Assembly: GCA_026874595.1 (NCBI GenBank)
Contig: CM049311.1
Location: forward strand, 59,031,953 to 59,095,952
Direction: 5' to 3'
DNA from: Sipunculus nudus
Lineage: Eukaryota; Annelida; Sipuncula; Golfingiida; Sipunculidae
Length of the DNA: 64,000 nucleotides
Shown: piece by piece, positions 1 through 12,900 of the stretch
Layout of the letters: each line of letters begins with the position of its first letter
Numbering within the stretch: the first letter of the stretch is position 1
Notes under the pieces: model-generated
Told to the model about the DNA's origin: nothing
Databases searched by the model: none
Seen by the model: only the letters and a program-made list of their open reading frames with translations
Made by a program: the position numbers and the translations under genes

Positions 1-390
1 GCTCCTATTTCTGTCTCAGCGGCATCAATATTTAAGTGTATATTATAATTGTGACCATCTGGCGTTGGTTGTCTCAGTACAGATCATTAGGATATTGTAT
101 TGATTTTGTGTACTGAGATTTTGTGTGATCATCTTTTACAATTCATTATCTAATTTGAGTTGTATGACGTGTGGGCCTAAAATATTTGTAATCAGTATCA
201 TTCCTATCAAGTCGTTATGAGCTATGGGAACAAAGAACGTCTTCTTCCATTATATTCTCTATCATTTAGTCTGGCCCTCATTGGAGAAATTTTGTTCGAT
301 TTAAATCCCTTATTCTGCTGGTTGGATTATGACAGATTTTGGTATTTTTTATTAGATTTATTTTTGGTGGAGTTTACCACCTCCATTTTT
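1..390. other. unannotated sequence
   Basis: AT-rich, no coding signal. A frame of 68 codons at 217 is leucine/phenylalanine-rich from T-rich sequence and has no support. Confidence 0.5.
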
Positions 391-660
391 AGCTCAGCTG
401 ACTATAAGTCATCTGAGCTATAGTGGTGGTCCTTTGTCCGTCGTCCGTCCGGCCGTCAGTCCGTTAACAGGGCATGTTTTAAAACCGTTGGACCTACGAA
501 TCCAAAATTCTGCATACCAATAGATGTCCCCAAAATCTCCTACCATACCGAAAATTGGGTCATTAGGACTTCGTTCCTCCGAGATATTAAGGAAAAACCT
601 CCGTTTTCCATAAAAAAAGCCATTGTTACACTTCAAAGCTGCCTAATATCAAAACCACTG
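391..660 (+). repeat. left part of a mollusc-type interspersed repeat
   Basis: Begins with a hairpin (GCTCAG at 392, CTGAGC at 413) and continues with the GTCCGTCGTCCGTCCGGCCG run and an alternating pattern of 'cgttggacctacg', 'accaatagatgtcccc' and 'tcctccgagatattaa'. This resembles a high-copy repeat that I associate with bivalve genomes. The right end of this type may be at 2236-2275, with later repeats inserted between. The assignment is by recollection of the pattern and is not proven here. Confidence 0.5.
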
Positions 661-702
661 ATCTGTTTTTGATCATATTTAGTATTCATATTTTTCCATA
701 CA

Positions 703-707
703 TTTTC

Positions 708-750
<43 letters not shown>

Positions 751-760
751 GGCAGTCCAG

Positions 761-820
<60 letters not shown>

Positions 821-844
821 CTTTTTCTCTTTCTCTCTCCATCT

Positions 845-890
<46 letters not shown>
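703..890. repeat. (CT)n microsatellite block
   Basis: Three long CT tracts interrupted by ggcagtccag and cctctgctttttc. The reading frames across it (Arg-Glu or Leu-Ser repeats) are artefacts of the dinucleotide repeat. Confidence 0.95.
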
Positions 891-893
<3 letters not shown>

Positions 894-2199
894 ACCCTTA
901 TTGCCTCCCTTCCTCCCTCCATCCCATTCTGTTGACAGGTACTATAAACTAGATACATTAGCTATAAATGTTGATGCAATTTAGAAATGTGAATCAACTG
1001 AAATATTCACAATCACATGTATGTTATACTGTTAATTTATAGTAATATTCGTAAACCTGGATAAAAATTATATAATGAAAAAAAGAAATAAACGCAAATA
1101 TTGTTAATTTTTTATTGGCTCAGTAGAATGGGGAAAAAAATGGTTTGCTTTGTTTCTCCATCTTTCTGCCTGTTTAAAATATTTAATGTTCATGAATAAT
1201 TTTTTTTTTTTTATAAGCACTGTTGAATTAAATTTCATATCCTGTATGTATATGCAAGGGTGTTGTAACTCTCACCATCCCCTTCTTCATCCCACTGAGG
1301 CTTTGCTCCTTGGCACTGTGAACAATAGTTCTATGGCTATTGCATAAAATTTAATAATTAAAGAAAATATCTACAGAGAGACAGAGGCGTTGTAACTCTG
1401 ATCATAACACAACACCCCCCCCCCCCCCCATCAAGTCATTGCACCTGTGGAGTGGGGACGTTATGGCAACTGTATACACATCATAAAATTGATAAAAAAG
1501 GTTTACCAAATAAATTGGATCTCATCAGACAAATGTGTAAACTGTTGAACTGTCAACAGCTTATAAAAAATGTAACCAATGGAAAGGCATGGTCAGATCT
1601 CAAATATTATTTGCAACATTTTCTTCAATCATATAAACCAACCATGGCCCAAATTACCTCTTCCTCTCAAAAATTATCTACATTTCATCATATTTTTAAT
1701 ATTTTAACCTTCTAGGTGGTTCAGTACTGTTGACCATTTGTCCATAGGTACCTATGTACATGCCAGAAGTTATGTCAATATTGTGTAATATGTATACGTG
1801 ACGGTCATCAAAATAATGTACCTTGTAAAGACCGATTTTGTCAAGATATCATGTCATACAGTCACAAATTCATAAATCCCCTCATCAGCATAGTTAATCA
1901 TAAACTTGTATCTGTCAAATTGAAATCTTGCAGTTTTTCCATACACTATAGATCCTTCAACAAATAGCCTTATCATCATTATACCACTGCTTAGTATACT
2001 GTCATTGCATTCATATTTGCTCAAATAAATTGTTTTTATCGACCCCTCCCAAATAAATAAAAAATAAACCACTATATTTTACTCCATATTAATCCATCAG
2101 TCAGATTATTTCATATATCATTTACTCACATATTACATTATATTCCTTTATAAAAGCCCAACATGACCATGATATTCATAAGCTTTTTCTACTCAATAT
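891..2199. other. AT-rich sequence, possibly interior of the 391-2277 repeat
   Basis: Contains two occurrences of 'gttgtaactctg/c' (1264 and 1391), the poly-C tract and an 87-codon frame at 1452 (starts MGTLWQLYTHHK) without a recognised domain. It may be debris of a transposable element. Confidence 0.35.
1415..1429. repeat. poly-C tract
   Basis: Fifteen consecutive C. It may form a G-quadruplex on the other strand and is prone to length error. Confidence 0.9.
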
Positions 2200-2277
2200 A
2201 GTATAACAATGGTGATACATTTATAGTCAAATCATGATCAGCTGAGCGCCGTGACCCATGGGTCCCTTGTTTTTGTT
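2200..2277 (+). repeat. right end of the same interspersed repeat type
   Basis: Contains atcagctgagcgccgtgacc followed by catgggtcccttgtttttg. A second copy of this end is at 43757-43797 (atcagctgagtgtcatgacc, then cgtgggtcttgttttct), which shows it is repeated. The inverted form of its TCAGCTGAGC matches GCTCAGCTGA at 392-401, consistent with terminal inverted repeats of one element at 391-2277, but the interior is too eroded to be sure. Confidence 0.5.
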
Positions 2278-2454
2278 TTTACTTAAGTAACCTTATTTTG
2301 TATACATGTACCTATCCAGAATTTCAGCTTGGGACTACATGACATAATGTTAGCACTTTCTTCCTCTTGTGTTATATACTGGCATCAACTAGGTCAGGTA
2401 ACTACTACATCTGCAGGTCTTAGGTGTATTATCATTCCTATAGCTAGATCATTA

Positions 2455-2660
2455 TGCAGAGGAACCCCCCAAAGTCACACTTGTTTGTGAGTGCTACACA
2501 ACTATATGGGGCACAGCCTTCCTATTAAACCTGCCGAGGCCAGGGCTGACCTGTAATGTATTCTCTCACACCTTGGTTGAGATTTTAACTCCTCTCCCAG
2601 CTATGAGTTCTGTGCTTTACCCTCATGCAGACTGGTGTCACTGGAGAAAAAAAAACATAT
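2455..2660 (-). mobile_element. tRNA-derived SINE copy (family A, minus strand)
   Basis: Its reverse complement aligns over about 170 bases with the copy at 7605-7810: a box-B-like GAGTTAAAATCTC, then a shared GCAGG..TTTA..GGAAG block, then the tail ACTCACAAACAAGTG. The box B resemblance (GGTTCRANNCC type, mutated) suggests origin from a tRNA. Identity is moderate, so both are old copies. Recognition as a repeat rests on the two copies within the window. Confidence 0.6.
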
Positions 2661-5450
2661 CAGAGTTCAGGTGTAAGAAGTCAGAGACAGAAGTGGAATT
2701 TGTCACCTGATATTACAGGGTTGTGAAAACTTTCAATTTCATATAATCATGAAAGTAATCTTATGCCAGCATGAGTTTAACCCTTACCCTCATAGCTTGT
2801 TTGATAAAAAGTTCTGCCAGTTTAATTTAATAAATTGTCCATGCAGCACCATTGAATGAACTAATGGCAGCAAGAACTCCAATGAGCTCTAACAATAGCT
2901 CCCCAAAATTCATGCATTGTGGGAATTACTGCAAGGCCTTGCTTCTGATTGGTTAATTTCCTTAATCCCAATTCACATAAAAAAAAGTTTGAATCAAGGT
3001 GAAGGTCAAAGAAGCATGATTGCTTTGAGTTTATTTGGAATATGATATACCACAGATGTTATGTATAAGGTTATTTATGACAGTATTATTGAAGTGACGG
3101 GATCACAGAACTTACCAGATAATTTCCCAGATGGGTCTCGAGTTCCTTGAAATGCTTGAGAGACTGTCTGACAAGTTGTTTATCTATTACACATTGCTAT
3201 GCTGCGTTAGGCGTTAATTCTATTGAGAAAAGGTTCAGCAAACCATCAGAGACATCGTCAGACAGTACTAGCAACTTCAAAATGCTGTTATTTTATCATT
3301 TTTACATTTTCTTTCAGTGTATCATTTTTTTCGGGTGTATTTACACTGACTCAGTGTCTAGACATGTTTTCCCTCTTAACATTTTGTGACATTTCATTTT
3401 GTAAGTGCTGAATGGGGATAACTGATTCAGCAAAATTGGAAACAGCCATGTTTACAGATGCATGATGGGAAGCAATTAATTAAAATGGGTGCTGCAGGGA
3501 CCAGTCCAGACAGTCATCTTCATTGTTTATTTTCACGTAAATTATTATAGTCATAACTGCTACCTTATTTTTAATGGTTAATTTTCATTCCGTGATTTTG
3601 CAAACTATTTTACATTGAGCCCACTGTTTATATAAAAATGTGAAATCTAATATGTGATTTTAAAAATGATGAGTTTGTGCTCTGTTTCAATTTGTCACGA
3701 CAGCTGAAGCTGTGTGGGCTGTATAGAGTGTTGTATGACTGTGCAGCTGTACTTGCATCAAAAATTTTCCTGTTAAAGAATCTCTATGTTGTGTGAGCAA
3801 AACTGTTCTCACAAACATTTAATTTACCTTATAATCATGTCCCTCTCAAGTTGAATCAGTTTTCTCCCTTGCTGAGGTGTTAATGAACAGAAAAATGGGT
3901 AAAAGTTTTCATTTCATTAACACAAATCACAATAATTTTTAAGTGTGCTGGCCTTGTCTGTGCTGACATCTGGTGAACAGTTAGAACACCAAATCTCAAT
4001 CAGTGTTGTCGCGATTTTTGTGACAAGCAATGGGAAGGTATAGGCTAAAGTGATCATCCTGTGTCTGTCATTCAACTGTCTGTCCATCTTTACCCTTTGG
4101 TGTCACCATGATAACAGGAATTTGATGAAATTCATAATGAGTAATTGAGTATTTATAAACAAGTGTCTCAAAATCTATGTATTTTCAAGAGTTTCCATAT
4201 TTTGGTGTGGCCATGAAAGCATACCAGGAATAGGATGGATTTTGATGAAATTCATTATGAATATTTTCCAATTAATTATCTCCCCCAATTTAGCCAGACT
4301 CTAGTAAAAATATCAATGTTTGAATATTAAGTTAACATGTACGGCTTTATTCCCACTTTTTTATTCACTTTTTCCACATGTGCTTCTACTCATGGCATAC
4401 TTCGTAAAAGGTTATCTATATTTTCTTTTAAATTTTTTTTCATACCTTTGCACAGGGATGTGCTAGACAAATAAGCTGCTTCAGATCAAGTTGGCTCACC
4501 ATAGAAAATTTCTTTGCACAGAAGTTCATAAATTTTTTACATATAGCTGAACTTATCGAAAAAAAAAGTCATCTTAAAGTACTTAAGAGGCCTGTAAAGG
4601 AAATCATCCTCCATATCTGCTTGGGAGATATTTTTGCTTGTTTAGCTAAGCCTCCTGTATATAAACAGACCAGTAGGGCATGTAATGTCTACATCTGATA
4701 AGCTTAGTTTACATTACATAAATACAGTGTCACATTAGTGTCATCAGAAGTCACTGTGTGTCACCACCTGTCACCTTGGGTGAGGATCTGAGCACATTCA
4801 GACCTACAGCAGTGAGACCCTGTCGTATAGAGTTACAACCTGGGGTTACTGGAGACATGTAATGTGTACAATAAAGAAGGGGAAAACAGCCTCGGTCAAG
4901 CCTCACAGGTGGCATTTGGACCTTACAATTTAAATACGTTAGAATTCATTCAAGAACATGATCTCAGAGCAAAAACTTGTCCCTGAAACAGTGGATCTTT
5001 GAACTGAGTTCAGTTTTCTCCTCTCCACAACCTGTTATAAATATTTCTAACACATCTGTGTACTTTTATGATGTTACAGTTCTATTTATATAATTGTATT
5101 TACTCTATGTTTACTGCTATAAGGACTTTATTTATATCAGCCATTTAACAGTTTGAGATGAAAAAAACTTGTACAGTATTAAGAGTTTATGCCATGCTTT
5201 CTCCATCATCTGCTTAAGTATGGAGTAAGTCATTAAAATAAAAGTAAACACAGAGGGAAAAGATACATTCAAGTAGAGAAAAAATAGCATATAGAAAAGA
5301 AACGTACTTGATATATAATCACATATAATACCATTGTAATAGCATTAATGAGTACTCTTTAATTATTACTATTACAGTGGTATTATCTACAATTATATGA
5401 TTTTTAAGGGGCTTTGTTAAAATAAGCCAGGGATTCTTGAAAATGTATTG
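2661..5450. other. non-coding sequence
   Basis: AT-rich, no exon with paired splice signals and domain support. Holds the degenerate repeat at 4050-4280; otherwise nothing recognised. Confidence 0.5.
4050..4280 (+). repeat. degenerate interspersed repeat with internal duplication
   Basis: After tctgtcattcaactgtctgt the segment ttttggtgtcacc...tttgatgaaattcataatga appears twice (about 4095-4145 and 4200-4255) with changes. The pattern resembles the body of the GTCCGTC-type repeats. Old and uncertain. Confidence 0.35.
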
Positions 5451-5451
5451 A

Positions 5452-5515
5452 TGGAGAGAGAGTGAGGAGAGACAGACAGACAGACCGAGAAAGAGACAGG
5501 CAGAGAGAGACAGGA
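5452..5515. repeat. GA/GACA microsatellite
   Basis: Gagaga tracts mixed with gacagacagacagac, just upstream of the hAT MITE. Confidence 0.85.
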
Positions 5516-5562
5516 GTTTCATATAGCTATAATACAGATGATGAAGAACATGGGGTGTGTTA

Positions 5563-5962
5563 TAGGGCTGAAACGGGTACAAAATTTTGGACTCGAGTAC
5601 CCGATAGGCATTACCCGACTCGGACTCGAGTACTCGTTACCATGGCAACGCTGTGAAGATAAAACAAACATCTGTTTACCGATGCAAAATATGCATAAAT
5701 TTGACTTAGTGACGGCTTAACTTTATCGCAACGAAGAAATAGATATATGTCATTACAAGACCTCGGTTAATTTGACTAGCATATGTTTAGAGCCCTATGC
5801 CAGGCTACGACAATGGATAAATAATCTTACAGACTGTCCTAAAATTTGCAGTAAAATACATATATGCATGTACATACAAGAGTACTCGAGTCCAAATCTT
5901 GGACTCGAGTACTCGGTAAATATTACCCGGACTCGAGTACTCAAGTACTCCTTTCAGCCCTA
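5563..5962. mobile_element. hAT-type MITE, 400 bp, with intact 8-bp TSD
   Basis: The element starts TAGGGCTGAAACGGGTAC and the reverse complement of its end starts TAGGGCTGAAAGGAGTAC, so the terminal inverted repeats agree at 16 of 18 positions. It is flanked on both sides by the same 8 bases, GTGTGTTA (5555-5562 and 5963-5970). An 8-bp duplication and a TAGGG-type terminus are hallmarks of the hAT superfamily. Near both ends are several copies of the palindrome-rich ACTCGAGTACTCG motif. No transposase frame exists within 400 bp, so it is non-autonomous and would have been moved in trans. The perfect TSD suggests fairly recent insertion. Short frames across it are not genes. Confidence 0.85.
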
Positions 5963-5970
5963 GTGTGTTA

Positions 5971-7604
5971 TGTAGGTGACCTTTATTGAGTTTCCTTAGC
6001 TGTTTTCCTCAGGTATGAATCCACTTGAAGCTCACATCGGTTGTGGTACAGCAGTTGTTAACATCACGTTGTACATGTGTAAAGTGTTGTTATGACAGTC
6101 TGACCCTCCATCCACACAGCCAGGTATACCACCTGTGTTGGTAAGCAAGGCCTGTAATAACATGGTACAAACAAAGACCCGCGACTTCTCTACCATCCTC
6201 TCACCCAGCCAGTTATTATTTTCTTCACACAAATCTAGAATGGATGCTGGGCAGATGTGGAAAAAATTCCTGTCTACTTTTACCTTGGCACAGCACCAGT
6301 GTGGTATTTTTCATTTATGATTTATTACTATACAAATATAAGTGACATTTTGAGTTTGGGGCTAGTATTAGGACGTCACCATTTGATCAGATTCCATTCA
6401 TGCTAATGCAGGCACCAAAGCCTTACTATGTAGCTAGAACAACACAGCAAGCAAAATTGTAAATAGTAATATATGCTGTATTGGCATGTTGCAAACATTT
6501 GTGGTTTTCATTACCTGTATCAATGATGTTGAACAGAGGTTATGTTTATGCCTAAGTCAGTCTCCTATGTCCTTTTGTTTTCCTTTCCCTTCGTTTGTCC
6601 GCATATTAGATATCACATAACTGTGGGTGGATTTCAGTGAACATTTGATGTAAGTTTATCCTGGTCTTAATGCAGAAGCTGATTTATCATTATGTGTCTG
6701 TACACCTGTCTTGAAATTGATGGTAAAGGCCAGACAAGCCACTAGGGCTGATATCTAGTGGACCAATTTAGTACTGTTACAAAGGCTTGACTGGAAAGGT
6801 GTACCATAAGTTTGATTCTTGAATAAATGACATGTACCAGTGATATACTGAACATAGTTTTTGAACATGAGTTATACATGTTTGTCCCATCTTTTCTCTT
6901 TGTGAAGCTATGAATCCATATGTATGGTAATTACATTAGAACTTGGTCAGGACAATCTCGGCATGTGTTTTCCAGGCCACCTGTAAGCTAGTGACAATGC
7001 AGCATAATTTGTCTTTCTTTCAGAGTGTGATTATGTCCTAGTCATTATTTTTGTAGGTAATTATGACAATTTCACATGTATGTGAGATCAACTTGTGCTT
7101 TTCTGACAAGATTTATGTAGTGACTCATTCATTGCTTACTGTCCTGGATCAGTCATCTGTATTGTAACAAGATGGAGAGATAGTCACGGTGGTTCATTAT
7201 ATTTAATTACGTATGTAGTGTATATGTATTATATATGTTTAACACATTATAAGTGATCTGTGTACTTTTGTCAGATATATATTAACTTATGATAATGTCA
7301 TTTATATCATCTGTAATGATCTGTTATATTTTGAGTGTAAATATTTTAATGATATATGTTGATAGTATAATTTCAGTGATTTATTGAGAGTTAATTGTAT
7401 TTTATTCTTACCTGATGATTGGTGTATAAGGCTTTTTGTTTTTAGAGACAGTTGAGATGAATTACATCATAATGCTTCATATCTTTGATTCATTCAGGTA
7501 CAGTTGATGTATCCACTCATTATCTCACAGAATTTAATTAGGTAAAATAGCATGCAGTAGAGCTTATACCCTTGCCAAGGCAAACACACTTTACCTGAAT
7601 ATAT
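5971..7604. other. non-coding sequence
   Basis: Nothing recognised apart from a possible remnant of a GTCCG-type repeat near 6570-6720 (cttcgtttgtccgcatatta). Confidence 0.5.
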
Positions 7605-7810
7605 TCACCTAAATTCAGTGGAGTCAGGCAGGTTTCTGTGTTCTAGGGGGAGATTGCGAGTTTAAATCTCAGCTGAGGAGTAATGAGATTTTTTATGGTT
7701 GGCCCCAACCCATGGTGAGCGCTCTGCAGGCTTTATGGGAAGACTAGGCCCTATGGTCATGCCTCACTCACAAACGAGTGCGCCTTTCTTGGGTTAACTT
7801 GGTGGTATGA
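7605..7810 (+). mobile_element. tRNA-derived SINE copy (family A, plus strand)
   Basis: Second copy of the repeat seen inverted at 2455-2660. It has a tRNA-like head (tctgtgttctagggggagat, then a box-B-like gcgagtttaaatctc) and the conserved tail cactcacaaacgagtgcgcc. It is non-coding. The short frame beginning at 7807 starts at its edge and is not supported as a gene. Confidence 0.6.
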
Positions 7811-8205
7811 CCTGTCAAAAAGGGGACAATTATGCACCCAGGACTGGTACACCAAGCCTGGTGTGTCTCAATGCCCTGTCATTCTTAGTGAATTCAGCTT
7901 ATAAGAAATTGGGGGGGTTAAAAACATTCAGTGGAGTCTTCACTACCTCATATGCCTCCTCCACACAGTCAGACAAGGGTGAAATCGTAATCTTCTAGAT
8001 TCTATCTAAAGATGATTTAATGTATTGATAAAAAGTGTTCATGTTTCATGTTGTATCACGTTTTTATAATCAGTCCTGATTGTTTAACCCTGTGAGCAAG
8101 TGTTCGTCCATTTGTGGCCTGAGTGTTGCACTCAGGCTTAATGGGTTGATATTTGTTGTTACAAGTCCATCAAACAGTGTGGACAGGAAATTCTTTGTTT
8201 AACAG

Positions 8206-8219
8206 ACAGTAGGTGGCAC
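8206..8219 (+). promoter_or_regulatory. CTCF-like core motif, one mismatch
   Basis: ACAGTAGGTGGCAC matches 13 of 14 positions of the CTCF core on the + strand, opposite in orientation to the perfect match at 16021. It may be only a chance match. Confidence 0.25.
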
Positions 8220-9888
8220 CACTGCTGCTGGACATGTGGGACCCTCTGACTGCTGTACAAGTGGAACCCATTAGGGGTATCCACCCTTCACTAAGGGTTA
8301 ATCAACATCACCTGATAGTAACTGTACCCCATCTATCTGATCCTATCCTGCTGCCATTACTGACACCCTTGGGGTAGTGGAAATGGCTCCTTCCCCTTTA
8401 CCCCTTCAACCCCCTTTCTGGTGTACAGGGTCACTTCATACCGTCAGAGTCAGGGTTGTTAGTGCTGTTTTTGTAGTTCTCTCACAGGACATGATCGGAA
8501 TACAATCTATATGGATCTGGTGCAAGTTTATGTTTTAGCACAATGGAAAGCTCACACTGTCAGATAGTGCTGGAAATCTGTCAGTGAGGTGTGTCAGCAT
8601 CATTTGAGGAATAATTAATGCACAACCAGTTTCCATATCATACATATTGTTATCAGCATAAAGAAACAGTCTCTTGTTGTTTGACATCATTTTGTCAGTG
8701 TCACCTGGATATGGTATTGACTCAACACAGGACACATGGCCATGTATATAACTATCACAGTGTCAGCATCATTCACTGTGATTGTCAAACTCAGCATCAT
8801 ATAGGTACTGATGAAATCATGATTACAGGTGCATGTCAGGTAGATGTCTCTTCACAGAGAACTCACAGTTTGAAGAACTCCCCATGACCAGTAGGTGCTG
8901 CTCAGTTTGTTGTGACTGGATATTGTTTATGTATCTTATTTATACACACATCAAGCAGGTGAAGGGAAGATGCCAACTATAAGCAACTGAAGGTCCTGGG
9001 TGTGTTGTCCAAATAAACATGGCCGCCAGCCAGATGATAACGAGCTTCCAGGAAGTATAAGGAATGTGCGATCTTTGTCTTCACCATGTATCCATCCATC
9101 TTCATTCTGTAATCTCCATTTGAAGTTGGTTGTAAAATAACACTTTCTTAAGAACTGATTCAGAGTTTTTGTGGAGAATTGATTCACTACTTGTTCATGT
9201 TAACACCTTTGGCTCTAAAATGTATTTAAGCAGTGGGAAGCTTTGAGCTGATACAGGAATCAATAGATACATTTTAAGCTGTAAATGTATAAAACAAAAT
9301 GTATACAAAATTCACTAATCAACACTAGCAGTAGTACCATACACTGGGTGCACTAAGTAATATCATGTGTATATAGCATTCTGAAGGGGTTTGCTTTGAT
9401 TGGAAATCAAACCTTTGATCATATGATTGACAGCCTTTAGTGACTGTGTCTTCATTGAACTCTAGCATTGATGATATAATATTTATGTTACTTTCTACTC
9501 TCTAAATTTTGCTATAAAACTGCACTTGTTAAATAGTTGTTCCATTTGTGAATGGAGATGAAGTGAATGGCTATAAAGACTGCTGTCACAAACAGACCAG
9601 TGAGTTTATGTACTTCATTGAAGCTTTTAGTAAATTGTTTGAAGAAACTAATTTAAACAGAATAAACAGTCCGTTAATGTGAACATGGTGACACCAGTTT
9701 AAGGATGATCTTCATTCTCATAAGTTAAAAAAAACAAGTACACAGAAGACTGCACTGTACCTAGACCCCACGGCTCTGATATTCTTGTGGGGATATGTTG
9801 CCAATCCAACGGGGAAGATGATTTTCTCATGAAATCCTGAAGCTAGTTAAACAACAAGGGATCTTGCTAATCCTTTTATAATCCCAAA

Positions 9889-9918
9889 ATGAGGATCCAG
9901 TCTGGTCACCAGCAGCAG
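9889..9918 (+). CDS. weak candidate micro first exon
   Basis: ATG at 9889 gives ten codons (MRIQSGHQQQ), then donor CAGCAG|gtgagt in phase 0. The frame is closed upstream by taa at 9868. The phase would allow splicing to the navigator CH exon at 34051. Ten codons and a donor can easily occur by chance in 34 kb, so this is only a candidate for RNA evidence. Confidence 0.17.
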
Positions 9919-12900
9919 GTGAGTTTGTACATCTATTAGAACTTTAGCGCCACCATGTGGGGTAATATAAAATCACTTTTGAGTAGTATTAAAGTTTATT
10001 TTCTTCTAGTGTTTCTGCAATTATCTAGTTATATTCAAAGTGGTTCGGCTGCTTTCAGTTTGTGGTGCTAAATTAGATAATGCTCCACTAAATATGTGCA
10101 ACACTATACATATATTTAAAGTACTATTACAATTTAAATGTAAAATGAGAGGAGAGGATTCTGGTCCAGATTTTTCCATGTTATAACTGACCATAGAGGC
10201 ACTACATGTGTGTCATGTAACTCCTCTGTGGCAGTGCCACTAAAATGCATGTTTCTGGTCTTGAATTGCAAGGAACAATGGCAAGTGTGTCCTAAGGGGG
10301 TCATTTTTTATATTTTCATATAAATCATGAGGTATTTGCATAATTATGCAGAGCTGTCTTTTATAGCACCATGGATCTGGACCTAAGCCAATGTATATCC
10401 AGCAGTTGATTTTGCCAGGAAATCATATGCTGCAACACCAGCTATCATATTTGAAACGAAACTCATCTTCAAATGCAAAATGATGATTGCGTAATATGCT
10501 AGTATTTCAGGAATAAACATGCCTTATCAGTATATAAAATTTGAGTTCCTTCTCTGCATTATGGTTAATGTATGTGCTGATTCAAATGTGGCTGAGTTTT
10601 CTTTTGTGTAATATTTCAAAAAAGCTATGCTTGACTGTGATTAATAGCAGCAATTACAGAAAGCCCAGCAGGCACAGAAACAAGTTCTGTCTATTTGTCA
10701 GATTTTCATACTTTTTACGTTTTAGCTAGTTACTTTATTTCATCATCTCACAAGTATCCAAAGCCTTTTAGTCATTGTGTTAATCATCCTGTGAATTATT
10801 ATGAGCAATTTATTGTAGGAAGGTTGACAGAGCTTGAAATCAGGCCGTGAAATCAGGTTTTTACCAGAAAAATACTTGCATCTCTCATTTGTGGTTAATT
10901 GTTATTAATGGATCAGCCTTCCCACAGTCCTGATGATGACCTCAGATATCATGTCCTTGAAGGATGTCCTTGAGGGGGGAGTCAGGCTTTTAGCATAATT
11001 GAATGTAATGTATCGCAGGTATGAATAACCTGAGCCAGAACAGTGTATTTATCAACTGAGACGAAGTGAGGTTTGACCATTTATGAAATATTCAAATCAG
11101 AAAGATTCAGTTAAATGCAGCTTTCTCATGATTTTCTTGTAGTAAATCAAATAAGTTTATGGTTTTTAATCCTAAAATATTCATATATTCTATATTGATT
11201 CAACAGGAGGGGAGGAAGTGCATTTTGAAGTTTATATAACCGGAAATTATAACCATATTTTACTATATATTTTATACTACTTGTCATAAAAAACCTGGAA
11301 AATTCCTTTCCCATGCCTCCATCACTGAAATTGTGACACTGAAACATGATATAAAGGATTCTTTTAATGTATTTAATAGACATGTATACTGTATTGTGTA
11401 TACCTGTATACTAAATCATAATTTTCAAAGAAATAAGTATATTTGACAGTAGGCTAATGGCAGGCTTCTATTAACCTGTATGTGCCTGAGATAATGATGC
11501 TCCTACAGTTGTTAACACAGGGGTTATGGACTTTGCATTCATAAGTAATAGATGACTCATAGATCGATGTCTTATTCTTCACAAGTATATAATGACATTT
11601 CTTCATAGATTTCAATGCTGATTTTATCAGAATATTTATGGTTGTTGACTTTATTTTCATAATTAATTAAACAGAGAACTTGTGTGCCTTTGATATCCAG
11701 TCTCATTATTTACTTGTTTAGCCTAAAAATGTAGGTACATGTTGCAAAAAGAATCACAGTAAGGGAGACTGTATGACTTGCACCTGTTCGTGCAGCTAAC
11801 ATCAAAACAAAGCAGCCAGGCCTATATTGGTGTTGAATATTTATATATCATCATTTCAAGATGCTTTGATGTTATCTACATACAATAATTACATGTGAGT
11901 TTAAAAAAAATGATAATATTCTAGGATGAATGGTACTTGAGAACTAATAGGGGTGAAAAGTCAAGAAGCTAAGGAAAACTATATGGGCTTTGTATTTTAA
12001 CTCATTTCATAACATACAAATTTACATACATAAACCTAGAAAGAAACTTAACACTGAGAGTATTCTGATACAAACATACAGGGATACACAGAAACTGCAG
12101 GTGAGTTTAGACCAGGAAACCGTTTTTCCTGTTATTGGATGATATATTAGATAATGCTGCACGTAGTTAGGGCTAGTGCCTGGTTACCTGGCCATATGTC
12201 TACAAAAACAGATGCTGAAGGCGTGCCCTGTAGCCAAATATACCTGTCCACGTGGGGCGACCGAGGGCAGCGTGTGCAGGGAGCTTCTGGGACTAGCCCC
12301 GCCAACGAATATGATGTGCACATGCTCTGTCTGTTATCTGCCGCTTAATCATGACCAGCATGCCTAGAAGTCAGTTTCCTGGAACCCAGAAATAGCCCAG
12401 CTCTTCTTCAGCAGCTGAACCTGTATCAGTGACCTCAGTCAGTCTGTACCAGTGCTTGCCAAGAAATGCACTACACTTGGCCTGTGAGCTGTTTTCTAAT
12501 GCCAACCACAGTTTTATGAAAAAATGGCGTGATAATCTTCAGATTATGCAGAGTAGATGTGATGGTTTCTTCCAAAGAGGGGTCATACTCCAATAAGAAG
12601 TTTACAAACTTATCGAGAGATTTTGACTTTTTTCCTAAAGATGTAGTTCAGGGATTATCTTGTTGTTTAACAGGGAGTAGCCATCTTTACCTTTCATGAG
12701 AAGTCAGTCACAAACATTGGATTCCATTCAGAAGTTATGGAGCTCTCTGTGTTATATACTGGTGCATTTTTACCGCGATGTGTTCTGCGTCAAGTACAGC
12801 CATTCAGCATCACAACTGTGCCTGGATTAACTTTTTATTGTGTGCAAGAAATGCATTAACTCCAACGGAAAGTTGGGTTCACCTTGGGAATAATGTTTAC

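Noticed and set aside
633-958. Minus-strand Arg-Glu-rich and plus-strand Leu-Ser-rich frames
   Set aside because: They are translations of the (CT)n microsatellite.
12154-12367. Two overlapping plus-strand frames in a G+C-richer block
   Set aside because: Different frames of the same block without splice support; more likely non-coding regulatory sequence.
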